Assembly (NCBI GenBank): GCA_029101305.1
Contig: JAQXQS010000131.1
Span: 1-40,412, forward strand
Source of the DNA: Clostridia bacterium
GTDB taxonomy: Bacteria > Bacillota > Clostridia > Lachnospirales > Lachnospiraceae
Direction: 5' to 3'
Length of the DNA: 40,412 nucleotides
The stretch's first letter is position 1. Every line of letters starts with the position of its first letter. Position numbers and translations under genes: made by a program. The notes beneath the pieces are model-generated. The model saw only the letters and a program-made list of their open reading frames with translations. It was not told the DNA's origin and made no database searches. Of this stretch, positions 1 through 8,900 are shown one piece after another.

Positions 1-471
1 ATGGCATCATAACACTGTTGCTGATGTAATCCATAATGTCAAGTAACTGACCTGTGGAACCGTTAGGCAACTTCACTTCTACATAGAAAATACTGTAACC
101 AAGCGCAATGATTGCGGAGGCTGCAAGGTAGATCACGGATAGGTGATCCATCCACCGATCACTGCGTAATAGGTCATGATGAGAACCGGTACTAGGAAAG
201 TAAGGATTCCAAGAAACTTCCACTTCGGATGCATCTGGGTGTAAGCGTCGCTAGCACTTTTCTGGGTGCGGCGGCCGATGGCAATATCAGAAGTAAGAAG
301 AGTAAAGCCGAAGGTCAGTACCAGGATTAGGTAAATGATCAGAAAGAGGCCGCCCCCATCTTTGGCTGCAAGATAGGGAAATCTCCATAAGTTTCCCACT
401 CCCACAGCACTGCCGGCTGCGGCAAGGACAAAACCAAGCTGTCCTGAAAAATGATTTGATTTCTTTTCCAT
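1..471 (-). pseudogene. Sodium:neurotransmitter symporter (NSS/SNF family), internally deleted and cut by the window edge
   Basis: The minus-strand reading frame from 471 to 133 gives an NSS N-terminus. It has the glycine-rich first helix (GSAVGVGNLWRFPY, about residues 20-33), two more membrane segments and the usual TYYAVIGGW motif. It then hits a stop at 133-135. In another minus-strand frame, from about 134 to the window edge, the sequence resumes with a membrane segment and the motif DIMDYISNSVMMP, which belongs near the C-terminus of NSS proteins. About 200-250 central residues are therefore missing and the two pieces are out of frame. The family imports amino acids or related solutes with Na+. 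The start is ATG at 469-471, with a weak AAGGGG about 13 nt upstream. A sequencing artefact is unlikely, because a large central block is gone. Confidence 0.8.
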
Positions 472-530
472 TGTAAATAGTTCCCCTTAAAAAAATGTGA
501 ACGGGCTAGAGCGTGCAGATTGCAGGAATG

Positions 531-550
531 ATTTTTCAAACAGGCTCTAA
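531..550 (-). repeat. Dispersed repeat, TTAGAGCNTGTTTGAAAAA family
   Basis: On the minus strand this reads TTAGAGCCTGTTTGAAAAAT. Near-identical copies lie at 2279, 12005, 28917 and 37512. The motif precedes the symporter remnant by about 60 nt in the same orientation. The similarity to the copy at 12005 continues a further 8 nt (CATTCCTG). Confidence 0.7.
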
Positions 551-911
551 GCCGTATATGTAAATATTGTAAGAGAATGGCTCTCTCTTGTCAACAATAC
601 CAGCCTGGTTATTCAGTATCGAAAAGGTTACTCTTTGATGCTGGACACAAGGTGGTAGTAGAAGATTCCACTTGACGTCGGCAAGTGGATTTGTTAAAAT
701 ATCGTCTCGGAATATGACATTAAAATTATTTTTTACAACGGCTTGCTCCGTTACATTTTCAGATATAATTGAATATGATAGGGCGCTGATTACTTCAGTG
801 CTACGGTCGGACATCCATAATCCATTTTGCAATTGGGGTATGGATGTTTTTTTAATGAGCGGAAATTATAAAAATATGGCAAGTCATGTTTAGAAATGAA
901 AGGAGTAAGAC
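551..911. other. Intergenic region before the MATE gene
   Basis: I see no convincing gene in these 361 nt. The short open frames have no ribosome binding site and no family resemblance. The region holds a good sigma-A promoter at 672-700 and a second possible -10 (TATAAT at 764-769). It ends with the AAAGGAG ribosome binding site of the MATE gene at about 899-905. Confidence 0.6.
672..700 (+). promoter_or_regulatory. Sigma-A promoter, probably for the MATE gene
   Basis: TTGACG at 672-677 and TAAAAT at 695-700 are separated by 17 bp. This predicts an untranslated leader of about 200 nt before the ATG at 912, long enough for post-initiation control, although no known riboswitch was recognised. 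Confidence 0.6.
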
Positions 912-2237
912 ATGGAAAACGAATTATTTGAAAAAACTTCTGTGCCGAAAGCGTACATGAAACTGGCGCTGCCGGTTGTGCTCAGCATGATGGTTTCCCT
1001 GGTCTACAATATGGTGGACACGTATTTTATCGCATTGACAGGAGTGCAGGAGCTGGTGGCAGGAGTGTCCCTTGTGGTTCCGATATTTACAATGATGATT
1101 GCTTTTGGGGATATTTTCGGACTTGGAGGAAGTTCGGTTATTTCACGGCTTTTTGGAGAAAAAAGAGAGGCTGATGCAAAGCGGGCCAGTGCTTTTTGTG
1201 TCTGGGCGTCTGTGCTTTTTGGCGTTTTCGTAACAGTGATACTTCTTCTGTTCCGCAGCCAGATTCTTGGCATATTGGGAGCAGATGAGACTACATGGCA
1301 GTATGCAGGTGATTATTACACCTGGATCGTACTTGGTGCAGTATTTATTATTTTTGGCCTTGTGCCTAGCAATATTCTTCGTACAGAGGGGCTGGCAACA
1401 CAGGCAATGACGGGCTCGATTCTGGGCTCTATTGTGAATATTATTCTCGATCCGGTATTTATTTTCGGACTGAAACAGGGAGCAGCCGGAGCTGCAATCG
1501 CAACAGTACTGGGAAATGTGATTGCTGATATTTATTATGTTTATGCGATCCGAAAGAAGGCAAAACGTCTGTCCGTGGCACTTACCGATGTGAAAATCCC
1601 TGGTGTTATGATCCGGGATATTTTTACTATCGGAATTCCGGCATCGATCACCAATTTAATGCAGAGCTTCATGGTGATGATGACCAATCATTTTCTGCTC
1701 AGTTATGGAACTGACAAAATCGCTGCTATGGGAATTGCCCTGAAAGCGAATATGATCACAACACTGATCCTGGTTGGATTTGCCTTTGGAGGACAGCCTT
1801 TGATTGGTTATAATTATGGTTCTGGAAATCAGAAAAGACTGAAAGAAATTTTGAAGTTTTCTTATCTTTTTGAAATGGGACTTGGACTTGTTTTTACAGT
1901 GATTATGAGTGCGTTTGCGCCGATGATCATAAGCATATTTATGAATGATCCGGAGATTGTAAACAATGGGGCAATGATGCTGAGATTTCAGCAGCTGGGT
2001 ATGACGTTCATGGCGGTTACCCTTGTATCTACCTGTGTGTGTCAGTCTGTGGGAAATGCGCTGGGAGCTTTCACATTATCGCTCAGCAGACAAGGTGTGC
2101 TGTATGTGATCGCGCTACTGATTCTTTCCAGGATCTTTGGATATACAGGTGTGCTGGTTTCACAGGCTTGTGCAGATGTGGTGACGGCTGTGATAGCGGT
2201 GGGTATTGTGCGGAAGATTCTGAAAGTGAGAAGATAG
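912..2237 (+). CDS. MATE family efflux transporter
   Basis: This encodes a 441-residue integral membrane protein of about 12 helices, the normal MATE length. These proteins export cationic drugs and other toxic compounds in exchange for Na+ or H+. Family marks are the N-terminal 'LPVVLSMMVSLVYNMVDTYF' block, the loop GLGGSSVISRLFGE and, at the start of the second half, GIPASITNLMQS. The internal two-fold repeat of the family is visible. The start is ATG at 912 with AAAGGAG 7 nt upstream. It appears to be transcribed alone from the promoter at 672-700. The substrate cannot be told from sequence. A second MATE protein at 12106-13479 is only a distant paralogue. Confidence 0.93.
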   Translation: MENELFEKTSVPKAYMKLALPVVLSMMVSLVYNMVDTYFIALTGVQELVAGVSLVVPIFTMMIAFGDIFGLGGSSVISRLFGEKREADAKRASAFCVWASVLFGVFVTVILLLFRSQILGILGADETTWQYAGDYYTWIVLGAVFIIFGLVPSNILRTEGLATQAMTGSILGSIVNIILDPVFIFGLKQGAAGAAIATVLGNVIADIYYVYAIRKKAKRLSVALTDVKIPGVMIRDIFTIGIPASITNLMQSFMVMMTNHFLLSYGTDKIAAMGIALKANMITTLILVGFAFGGQPLIGYNYGSGNQKRLKEILKFSYLFEMGLGLVFTVIMSAFAPMIISIFMNDPEIVNNGAMMLRFQQLGMTFMAVTLVSTCVCQSVGNALGAFTLSLSRQGVLYVIALLILSRIFGYTGVLVSQACADVVTAVIAVGIVRKILKVRR

Positions 2238-2278
2238 TGTTGCCGTTACCTTAGTTTTAGTGGTATTCTAAGAGCATA

Positions 2279-2298
2279 TTAGAGCGTGTTTACAAAAA
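2279..2298 (+). repeat. Dispersed repeat, TTAGAGCNTGTTTGAAAAA family
   Basis: Reads TTAGAGCGTGTTTACAAAAA, one of five related copies in the window. It lies about 30 nt before the start of the TauE/SafE gene, in the same orientation as that gene. Confidence 0.65.
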
Positions 2299-2329
2299 TT
2301 TAACATCAAAAAATTGAGGGGCAGTTTGG

Positions 2330-3046
2330 ATGTATTTATGGGTTATTGCGGTAGTGGCAGCTTATTTTATCAAGGGCCTGTGTGGCTTTGCCAATACATT
2401 GATATTTACAACTATATTGAGTTTTGGTACGGCGAATGCAGATATTTCGCCAATTGATCTGCTGGTGGGGTACCCGTCTAATCTGATTCTTACATGGAAA
2501 AACAGGAAAAGACTAGATCCGAAAATATATCTCCCCCTTATAGGATTGGTCCTGTTGGGGAGTATTCCTGGCTCTTTTTTGCTGAAAAATGTAGATGCAG
2601 GTGCGATTAAGCTGTTATTTGGTGTAGTGGTGATCGTTCTGGGTGCAGAAATGGTATTACGGGAGTATAGTCACAAAAAGGGAAAATCCTCCAGAATCCT
2701 GTTGGCGGTTATTGGAATCCTGTCAGGAGTGCTTTGCGGTTTATTTGGCATTGGTGCTTTGCTGGCGGCCTATGTCAGCAGGGTAACAGAAGACACGGAC
2801 TCCTTTAAGGCTAATATTAGTGTGGTTTTTATAGCAGATAATACGGTGCGCATAATCCTTTACAGCGTTCTGGGCCTGTTGAATCTGAAAACGGTACAAA
2901 TGAGTCTGTTGCTTTTTCCATTTGCTTTACTGGGATTGCTGGCAGGTATAAAATGCAGCAATATTGCAGATGAAAAATGGATCCGCAGGATTACAGCGGG
3001 GTTGCTGATGCTTTCGGGAATTTCTCTTATTTTGAAAAACCTGTAG
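2330..3046 (+). CDS. TauE/SafE (TSUP) family sulfite/organic anion permease
   Basis: A 238-residue, eight-helix membrane protein with the two-fold repeat of the TSUP family. The first repeat opens with 'IKGLCGFANTLIFTTILSF' (about residues 14-32) and the second with GILSGVLCGLFGIGALLAAY (about residues 129-148). The family moves sulfite, sulfoacetate, taurine-derived or other small anions across the membrane; the substrate here is unknown. The start is ATG at 2330 with GAGGGG 8 nt upstream. The gene stands alone between a MATE gene and a decayed nuclease gene, so context does not help assign a substrate. Confidence 0.88.
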   Translation: MYLWVIAVVAAYFIKGLCGFANTLIFTTILSFGTANADISPIDLLVGYPSNLILTWKNRKRLDPKIYLPLIGLVLLGSIPGSFLLKNVDAGAIKLLFGVVVIVLGAEMVLREYSHKKGKSSRILLAVIGILSGVLCGLFGIGALLAAYVSRVTEDTDSFKANISVVFIADNTVRIILYSVLGLLNLKTVQMSLLLFPFALLGLLAGIKCSNIADEKWIRRITAGLLMLSGISLILKNL

Positions 3047-3052
3047 ATGTAA

Positions 3053-3750
3053 AAAACGTAGGTTAAAAAATGTTTTCCTTTGTCAGCAATATCAGCATAT
3101 GCTAAAGCGAATATGCAGATATCTTTTGAACTGCGGTGTAGAATATGAGGCAGATACTATTAAGAAGGTATATCTTCGCAGTAAAGATGGCACAATAAAC
3201 CAAGAGGTTTATGTAATCCCATTAATTACTTTCGTTATCCTCTGATCATTCCGATTGTTTATTATGAGGGTGCTGGAAACTGGACGGCTGGGTTGCATTT
3301 CCGGGACCGGATTGAATTTGCTGAAGAAATGAAAGAATATATACCAGATTTTAAATATCATGTAGTCAGTGTACATAAATATACAGATGAGGAACTCTTC
3401 CGCCAGAATAATGAGATGGCGCTTGTCATGCGTATTAACAAATTGCAGAATGTGAGAAATTTGGAGGATTTTTCGAAAGAATCTGATGAGTTTCTGCGCC
3501 GTATCTATGGAAATGCATCGGAAGAGATAAAGAACATACTGAAAAATATCATTTGGGCCTTGCTGAAAAATATGAATGTTCCGAACAGAACAGCAGAGGA
3601 ATTCATGGACAGTATAGAAGGAGGGTGTGGAATGGGTGAGTTGTTTGCGAATGCAAAGCTAAATATCTATGAAGGCTTAGAAGAGCTGAGAAGGGAGAAA
3701 GAAGAAGCTGAGAAACAGGTAGCAGATGCGAGAATAGCGTGCTATGTTAC
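3053..3750 (+). pseudogene. Rpn/PD-(D/E)XK nuclease family putative transposase, degenerate
   Basis: Two fragments of one protein are present in different frames. The first (about 3053-3228) contains YLRSKDGTINQEVYVIPLI, a motif that in this family leads into the nuclease core. The second (about 3230-3750) starts with FRYPLIIPIVYYEG and HFRDRIEFAEEMKEYIPDF and ends in a charged coiled-coil-like tail. The roughly 40-50 residues that normally join them are missing, as is the true N-terminus, so the gene is dead. Rpn-type proteins are recombination-promoting nucleases often found in many copies in Lachnospiraceae. The 5' fragment reads openly back into the end of the TauE gene, showing where the original start was lost. 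Confidence 0.72.
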
Positions 3751-3790
3751 GGATACAAATTTCGAACATAGTACGCTATTTTGTCTTTGG
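3733..3790 (+). terminator. 16-bp inverted repeat followed by a T-rich stretch
   Basis: AATAGCGTGCTATGTT (3733-3748) pairs with AACATAGTACGCTATT (3765-3780) with one G-T pair and a 16-nt loop. TTTTGTCTTT follows. It may terminate plus-strand transcription, or it may be the end of a small inserted element, since it interrupts the tail of the decayed nuclease gene. Confidence 0.5.
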
Positions 3791-3798
3791 CAGAATAC

Positions 3799-3824
3799 AA
3801 AAAAAGCACCTCTTCCGAGGTGCT
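3799..3824 (-). terminator. Intrinsic terminator of tRNA-Gln
   Basis: On the minus strand, AGCACCTC and GAGGTGCT form an 8-bp stem with a 4-nt loop, followed by a run of T residues. It begins 8 nt after the tRNA 3' end. Confidence 0.88.
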
Positions 3825-3832
3825 CCATTTAG

Positions 3833-3904
3833 CAGGGCTACAAGGATTCGAACCTTGAAATGACGGAGTCAGAGTCCGTTGCCTTACCATTTGGCTATAG
3901 CCCT
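3833..3904 (-). tRNA. tRNA-Gln (anticodon CTG)
   Basis: The minus strand folds as a standard 72-nt tRNA. The acceptor stem AGGGCTA/TAGCCCT has seven perfect pairs. The D-arm is GCC/GGC, and the anticodon stem ACGGA/TCCGT encloses the loop CTCTGAC (anticodon CTG, reading CAG). The T-arm CAAGG/CCTTG has the loop TTCGAAT. The discriminator base is G and CCA is not encoded. It is a single tRNA transcribed from its own promoter (3946-3975) and ended by the terminator at 3799-3824. Confidence 0.96.
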
Positions 3905-3945
3905 ATTCGCTTTAGCAAGTTGTTTTCTCGATTGCGACAGGTTGT

Positions 3946-3975
3946 ATTATATATCAATATCCATATAAAAGTCAA
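3946..3975 (-). promoter_or_regulatory. Promoter of tRNA-Gln
   Basis: On the minus strand, TTGACT (3975-3970) and a perfect TATAAT (3951-3946) are separated by 18 bp. They lie about 42 nt upstream of the mature tRNA 5' end. Confidence 0.82.
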
Positions 3976-4067
3976 CCCCTTTTTTCAAATTTTTTTAAAA
4001 AATTTATTCAATTCCTGCAAAGCCTTGATTTTACTGGAAAAAAATAGGATTCCTACTCGCTTTTCCC

Positions 4068-4096
4068 TGTGCATTATGGATGAAATATGTTATAAT
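4068..4096 (+). promoter_or_regulatory. Extended -10 promoter for pncB
   Basis: TATAAT at 4091-4096 is preceded by TG at the extended -10 position. The -35 (TGTGCA, 4068-4073) is poor, with a 17-bp spacer. This leaves a leader of about 150 nt that contains the inverted repeats at 4102-4167. Confidence 0.6.
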
Positions 4097-4101
4097 CAAG
4101 C

Positions 4102-4167
4102 AAAATATATGGGCGTAGCACATATATTTTGCGCTACGCGAACGGAGCGCAAGCGAACATATATTTT
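4102..4167 (+). promoter_or_regulatory. Triple 10-nt repeat in the pncB leader, candidate operator or RNA fold
   Basis: AAAATATATG (4102-4111) and CATATATTTT (4121-4130) are a perfect inverted repeat with a 9-nt loop. A further CATATATTTT lies at 4158-4167. Between them, GCGTAGC (4113-4119) and GCTACGC (4133-4139) are also complementary. The leader could therefore switch between alternative hairpins or bind a niacin-responsive repressor. I did not recognise a known riboswitch. Confidence 0.45.
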
Positions 4168-4251
4168 ACAATTAAACTGCCTGCCTGAGAGATTACTTTG
4201 ATAATGAAAAAATAGTAATTCAGCCAGGTCTTATTAATAAGGAGAAGAAAC

Positions 4252-5727
4252 ATGAGAGCAAATAACCTGACTCTGCTCACGGATCTTTATGAGCTTACCA
4301 TGATGCAGGGGTATTTCAAGAACCCAACTGACCAGACTGTCGTTTTCGACATGTTTTACCGCGATAACCCATGCGGAGGTGGGTTCGCCATCTGTGCCGG
4401 ACTGGAGCAGGTCATTGAATATATTGAGAATCTGAGATTTACAGATGAAGACATTGAGTATCTTCGTGGTCTTTCCATGTTTGAAGAGGATTTCCTGGAG
4501 TATCTTCGTTCCTTCCGCTTCACGGGTGACATTTATGCGATTCCGGAGGGAACCGTTATTTTCCCAAGAGAACCTATGGTGAAGGTTGTAGCCCCAATCA
4601 TGGAGGCTCAGCTTGTGGAGACTGCAATCCTGAACATTATGAATCATCAGAGCCTGATCGCTACCAAGGCTGCCCGTGTGTGCTACGCGGCAAAGGGCGA
4701 CGGAATTATGGAATTTGGTCTTCGTCGTGCCCAGGGACCGGACGCTGGTATTTTTGGTGCCCGTGCAGCTGTGATCGGTGGATGTATTGGAACCTCCTGT
4801 GTGCTGACCGGTCAGATGTTTAACGTGCCGGTACTTGGAACCCATGCCCATTCCTGGATCATGAGTTTCTCGGATGAGTACACCGCATTTAAGACTTATG
4901 CAAGAATGTATCCAGATGCCTGTATCCTTCTGGTAGACACCTATGACGTGCTGAAATCTGGTGTTCCAAATGCGATCCGTGTATTTGAAGAGATGCGCGA
5001 GGAAGGTATCGAGCTGAAAAAATATGGAATCCGTATCGACAGTGGTGACCTTGCTTATCTTTCCAAAGAGGCCTACAAGATGTTATCAGCAGCCGGATTT
5101 GATGATGCAACCATTTCAGCTTCCAGTGATCTTGATGAGTACCTGATCGAGAGCCTGAAAGCACAGGATGCCAAGATTAACTCCTGGGGCGTTGGAACAC
5201 GCCTTATCACATCCAACGATAACCCTGCATTTGGTGGCGTATACAAGCTGGCAGCAGTGAAAAATCCTGAGACTGGCGAATTTATCCCAAAAATCAAATT
5301 ATCCGAGAATACAGCCAAGGTAACCAATCCTGGAAATAAAACTGTATATCGTATTTACAGCAAATCTACCGGCAAGATCAAAGCTGATCTGATCTGCCTT
5401 GCAGATGAGAGACTGAATCCGGACGAGACTATGGTAGTATTTGACCCGGTTGACACCTGGAAGAAGACCAAGATTCTTGGCGGTACCTATGAGGTTCGTG
5501 AACTTCTGGTTCCAGTGATCAAAGAAGGAGAACGTGTCTATACTTCTCCATCTGTAATGGAGCTTCGTGCAATCTGCCAGAAAGAGCAGAGTACGCTCTG
5601 GGACGAGTCCAGACGATTCTCCAATCCACAGAAGGTTTATGTGGATCTTTCTCCGAAGCTTTATGAGGTAAAGAGAGAACTGATCGAGGAGATGAGCCGC
5701 AAGGATCTGGAATTTGAGGAAGAATAA
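4252..5727 (+). CDS. pncB: Nicotinate phosphoribosyltransferase
   Basis: This enzyme makes nicotinate mononucleotide from nicotinate and PRPP with ATP hydrolysis, the entry step of the Preiss-Handler NAD salvage pathway in the cytoplasm. The 491-residue length fits the long form found in Firmicutes. Diagnostic stretches are TDLYELTMMQGYF near the N-terminus, the GTHAHSWIMSF loop, IRIDSGDLAYLS with the phosphate-binding DSGD at residues 263-266, and VGTRLITSNDNPAFGGVYKL. The start is ATG at 4252 after AAGGAGAAG. The gene is monocistronic between its own promoter and the terminator at 5779-5828. The leader repeats suggest regulation by niacin or NAD status, which is inference. Confidence 0.96.
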   Translation: MRANNLTLLTDLYELTMMQGYFKNPTDQTVVFDMFYRDNPCGGGFAICAGLEQVIEYIENLRFTDEDIEYLRGLSMFEEDFLEYLRSFRFTGDIYAIPEGTVIFPREPMVKVVAPIMEAQLVETAILNIMNHQSLIATKAARVCYAAKGDGIMEFGLRRAQGPDAGIFGARAAVIGGCIGTSCVLTGQMFNVPVLGTHAHSWIMSFSDEYTAFKTYARMYPDACILLVDTYDVLKSGVPNAIRVFEEMREEGIELKKYGIRIDSGDLAYLSKEAYKMLSAAGFDDATISASSDLDEYLIESLKAQDAKINSWGVGTRLITSNDNPAFGGVYKLAAVKNPETGEFIPKIKLSENTAKVTNPGNKTVYRIYSKSTGKIKADLICLADERLNPDETMVVFDPVDTWKKTKILGGTYEVRELLVPVIKEGERVYTSPSVMELRAICQKEQSTLWDESRRFSNPQKVYVDLSPKLYEVKRELIEEMSRKDLEFEEE

Positions 5728-5778
5728 CGTTGTGAGTTGATCGTAACAGTTTGTATGACCGAAGTGAAAGAATACATG

Positions 5779-5828
5779 GCTGTCGCATCAAAGGTTAAGC
5801 AGACCTTAGATGCGGCAGCATTTCTTTG
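5779..5828 (+). terminator. Terminator of pncB
   Basis: GCTGTCGCATC (5779-5789) pairs with GATGCGGCAGC (5809-5819), with inner pairing AAGGT/ACCTT. TTTCTTT follows. Confidence 0.8.
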
Positions 5829-5942
5829 CGCAATTTTGTTGAAATTAGTCCTAAAAATGGAGAAAAAAACATAGTGTGTCCCTTATAAAAACGTTAAACT
5901 GTAAGAAAGAAAAAGTTACGGATTTTTTTACAGGAGGGACAT

Positions 5943-8900
5943 ATGAAAAAGAAGAGAGCCTTTGGTTTTTCAGCAGGAATCTGTCTTCTGCTTCTGGGAC
6001 TGATGGGCAGTACGAATGTATTTGCGGCAGTGACAGAGGGAAAAGCAGGGCAGACACTTACCGGAGAATATGCAGTTATTGTAAATACGGATTCAGAAGC
6101 TGCACATAATACCGGAACGCTGGTGTTTGATGATGGGGCTGGCGGAGTTTCGCCCTATGCGATGGAGCGCGGAACGAGTGCAGACATGGGCGTTAGTTCA
6201 GGTACTTTAAGTGTGAAAACGTATGGAAGTGTTGATGCTGGAGGTGCGATGCAATCTGCGGATTCAGGAAGTGCCGTGTCTGTGCTGTCTGGCAATTCCA
6301 GTGCCGTAGCGGTATCACAGAGTCTGACTGCCTATACCATTGGCCAGGAGAAATACATGGGTCCGACCTATTCCCAGAAGACCTATGTATGCATCGGTGT
6401 GGGTCAGCATTGTTATATCTGGATGGAAAAGAATATGAAAACTTCCTATGACAATGCAGGCAAAACAGCCATGATCGCAGCGGATATGGCAGGTGTTTAT
6501 GATGGACAGCCTTACCGTATTCTGAATCAGCTGGCTGGAGGAACGATTCCTTGTCTGGATGGTTCCGGCAAGCTTTCCATTCTGTTAGAAAGCCTGAGCA
6601 GTGCCAGTGGAATGTACATGTACGAGACGGATATTACTGCGATTCATATTAATATTCCGGCAGCAGCTTCTTATGTGACAGGGGAAATGTCCAGAAGAAA
6701 TGGGCTTCTGGTACATGAAGGACAGCATGCAGTGCTGGCGCTGAAGACTAATTTTTCCAATTCCGGAAAATACATGTGGCTGAATGAAGGACTTGCAGTT
6801 ACGGTGATGGATTATCTCTGGGGTGGGATAGACAGCAGTGGCTGGTTAAGTGGAATTGCAGGAAGCACAGCAATCCGTGGCGGCTCATCCTTAATTTATC
6901 AGACATACAGGGATGACACTGCCCGGGATTATGGTCTGCCTTATCTGTTTGTGAGATATGTGATCGACCGGATGGCAGGTGGTTATGATCCGATGTCTGT
7001 ACTGCCGGAGTTTTACCAGATAGATGCTTCTGGATTAAACAGTCAGCAATATCTGGAAAAAGTGACTGGTGTACCGTTTAAGACTCTTCTTACAGATTTT
7101 TATACTGTAGTAGCATCTGGTGAGTCATCTGGAGTTTATAGTTTCTATGGGGATCGTGTGGCTGCGCAGAAAGCAGCGACTTACCCTGTTTTTGCAGGGG
7201 ATAGCGGAGAAAAGTATTCCCTGGCGTCTACTGCGGCGATTATTGTAAAACTGAAGGATGGTAAATTCACAGTTCCTTCAGATGGGGATTCTAATATTGT
7301 TTATCGTGTGATCGGCAGCAGGAATCCATCGGTCTCTCCTGCCGGGGGGAATGGAACAGCCCAGAATCCTTATGAGATTGATTCACTGGAAGATCTGAAC
7401 ATGATTTCAGATCATGCAGGGGCATACTACCGCGTGACCCGGGATATTCAGACAAATGGAAAAATAAACCTTTCTGTAAGTTATTTTGGTGGCGTTCTGG
7501 ATGGAAACGGGCATACCATTAGCGGGCTGAAAAAGCCACTTATGGTGCAGAATGCAGGAACGGTAAAGAATCTGCGTGTTGTGGCTGATTTTGATGATGA
7601 CAGTCAGAATGCCCAGGGTGTATTTGCCCAGTATAATATTGGAAAAATTCAGGACTGTACCGTTTCCGGAACGGTGACAGGTCACATGGGAGGCCAGGGA
7701 GTGCAGGAATTCCCGAAATTTGGAGGTATTGCAGGAGAGAATTCCGGTACAGTCAGCAGTTGTACGTCGAAATTGAATATAAATCTGGTCATGCCTGCAA
7801 TGAAAAGCTGGGTAGGCGGCATTGTGGGATTAAATAAAGGAACGGTTGAAAAATGTATCAGCAATGGGAAAATTGTGGTTACCCAGGCAGATGGTTCCCA
7901 ACAGCCGGTATATGCAGGTGGCATTGCAGGAGGAACGGAAAGGACAACTCTTGGTAACAGCAGCATAAAGACCTGTGTACATACTGGAATTTTACAGGTA
8001 ACCGGTGGAAATAAAGTGACCGGACAGATCTGCGGGCAGATGACGTCTGCGACAATTACGGACTGCTATGGAAAAGATTCCCAGGGAGAATTAATTGGCT
8101 CTGCAAAGGCCACAGAAACCAATGGAAAGCTTCTGACCGAGACACAGCTGAAGGATTCGTCTTCCTATACGAATTGGAACTTTGGCAGTGAATGGAAAAT
8201 TTCGGATGAGGGAATTCCGGCAAGTATGGAAGCTTCTGATATTACCTCTATTTCTGCTTCTTTATATAAGACATCTTATTGTAAAGGTGAGCGGCCATAT
8301 AGCTGGGGCAGCCTGTATATCAATGGCTGGTCCAACCGGGTTGAGATCACAGATGACATGATCAGTGGTTTTGACAGCAATACCTTAGGAACAAAGACAT
8401 TGACGATCACTTATAAGGGGAAAACTACCAGCTGCTCTATAGATATTACAGAGGTGGATACATCAAAAATAACAAAAGTGCAGGTTTCCCAGCGCCCTAA
8501 GCTGACATATGTAGAAGGGGAGACATTTGATCCGTCTAATATGAGCTTGTATGTTTCTTATTCTGCTTATAGCGGAATGTGGGTTTACAGTGATTTTACC
8601 TATGATAAGACAGAACCTTTGACAGTAAATGATAATGCAGTAACCATAGATTATCATGGAGTCAAGACGGAATTAGCAATTACAGTTACGGCAAAGGTAC
8701 CAACCAAATTAACTGTTTTCACAACACCATCCAAAACGGAATATAGTGTTGGGGATAAGCTGGATCTGTCCGGGCTAAAATTCCGGCTGACATACAGCAA
8801 TGGGAAGCAGTCACCGGTATTTACAGCAGATCAGCTGGATGACTATGGAGTAAAAATTGCTCTTGGAAGCAACGGAAAGGGAACGCAGATTGCAGCAGGA

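Noticed and set aside
672-893. 73-codon open frame before the MATE gene
   Set aside because: Its first codons coincide with the predicted -35 region, and there is no ribosome binding site or similarity.
3860-4201. Open frame beginning MTESESVALPFGYSPIRF
   Set aside because: Its start is the complement of the tRNA-Gln gene and the rest is AT-rich promoter DNA.
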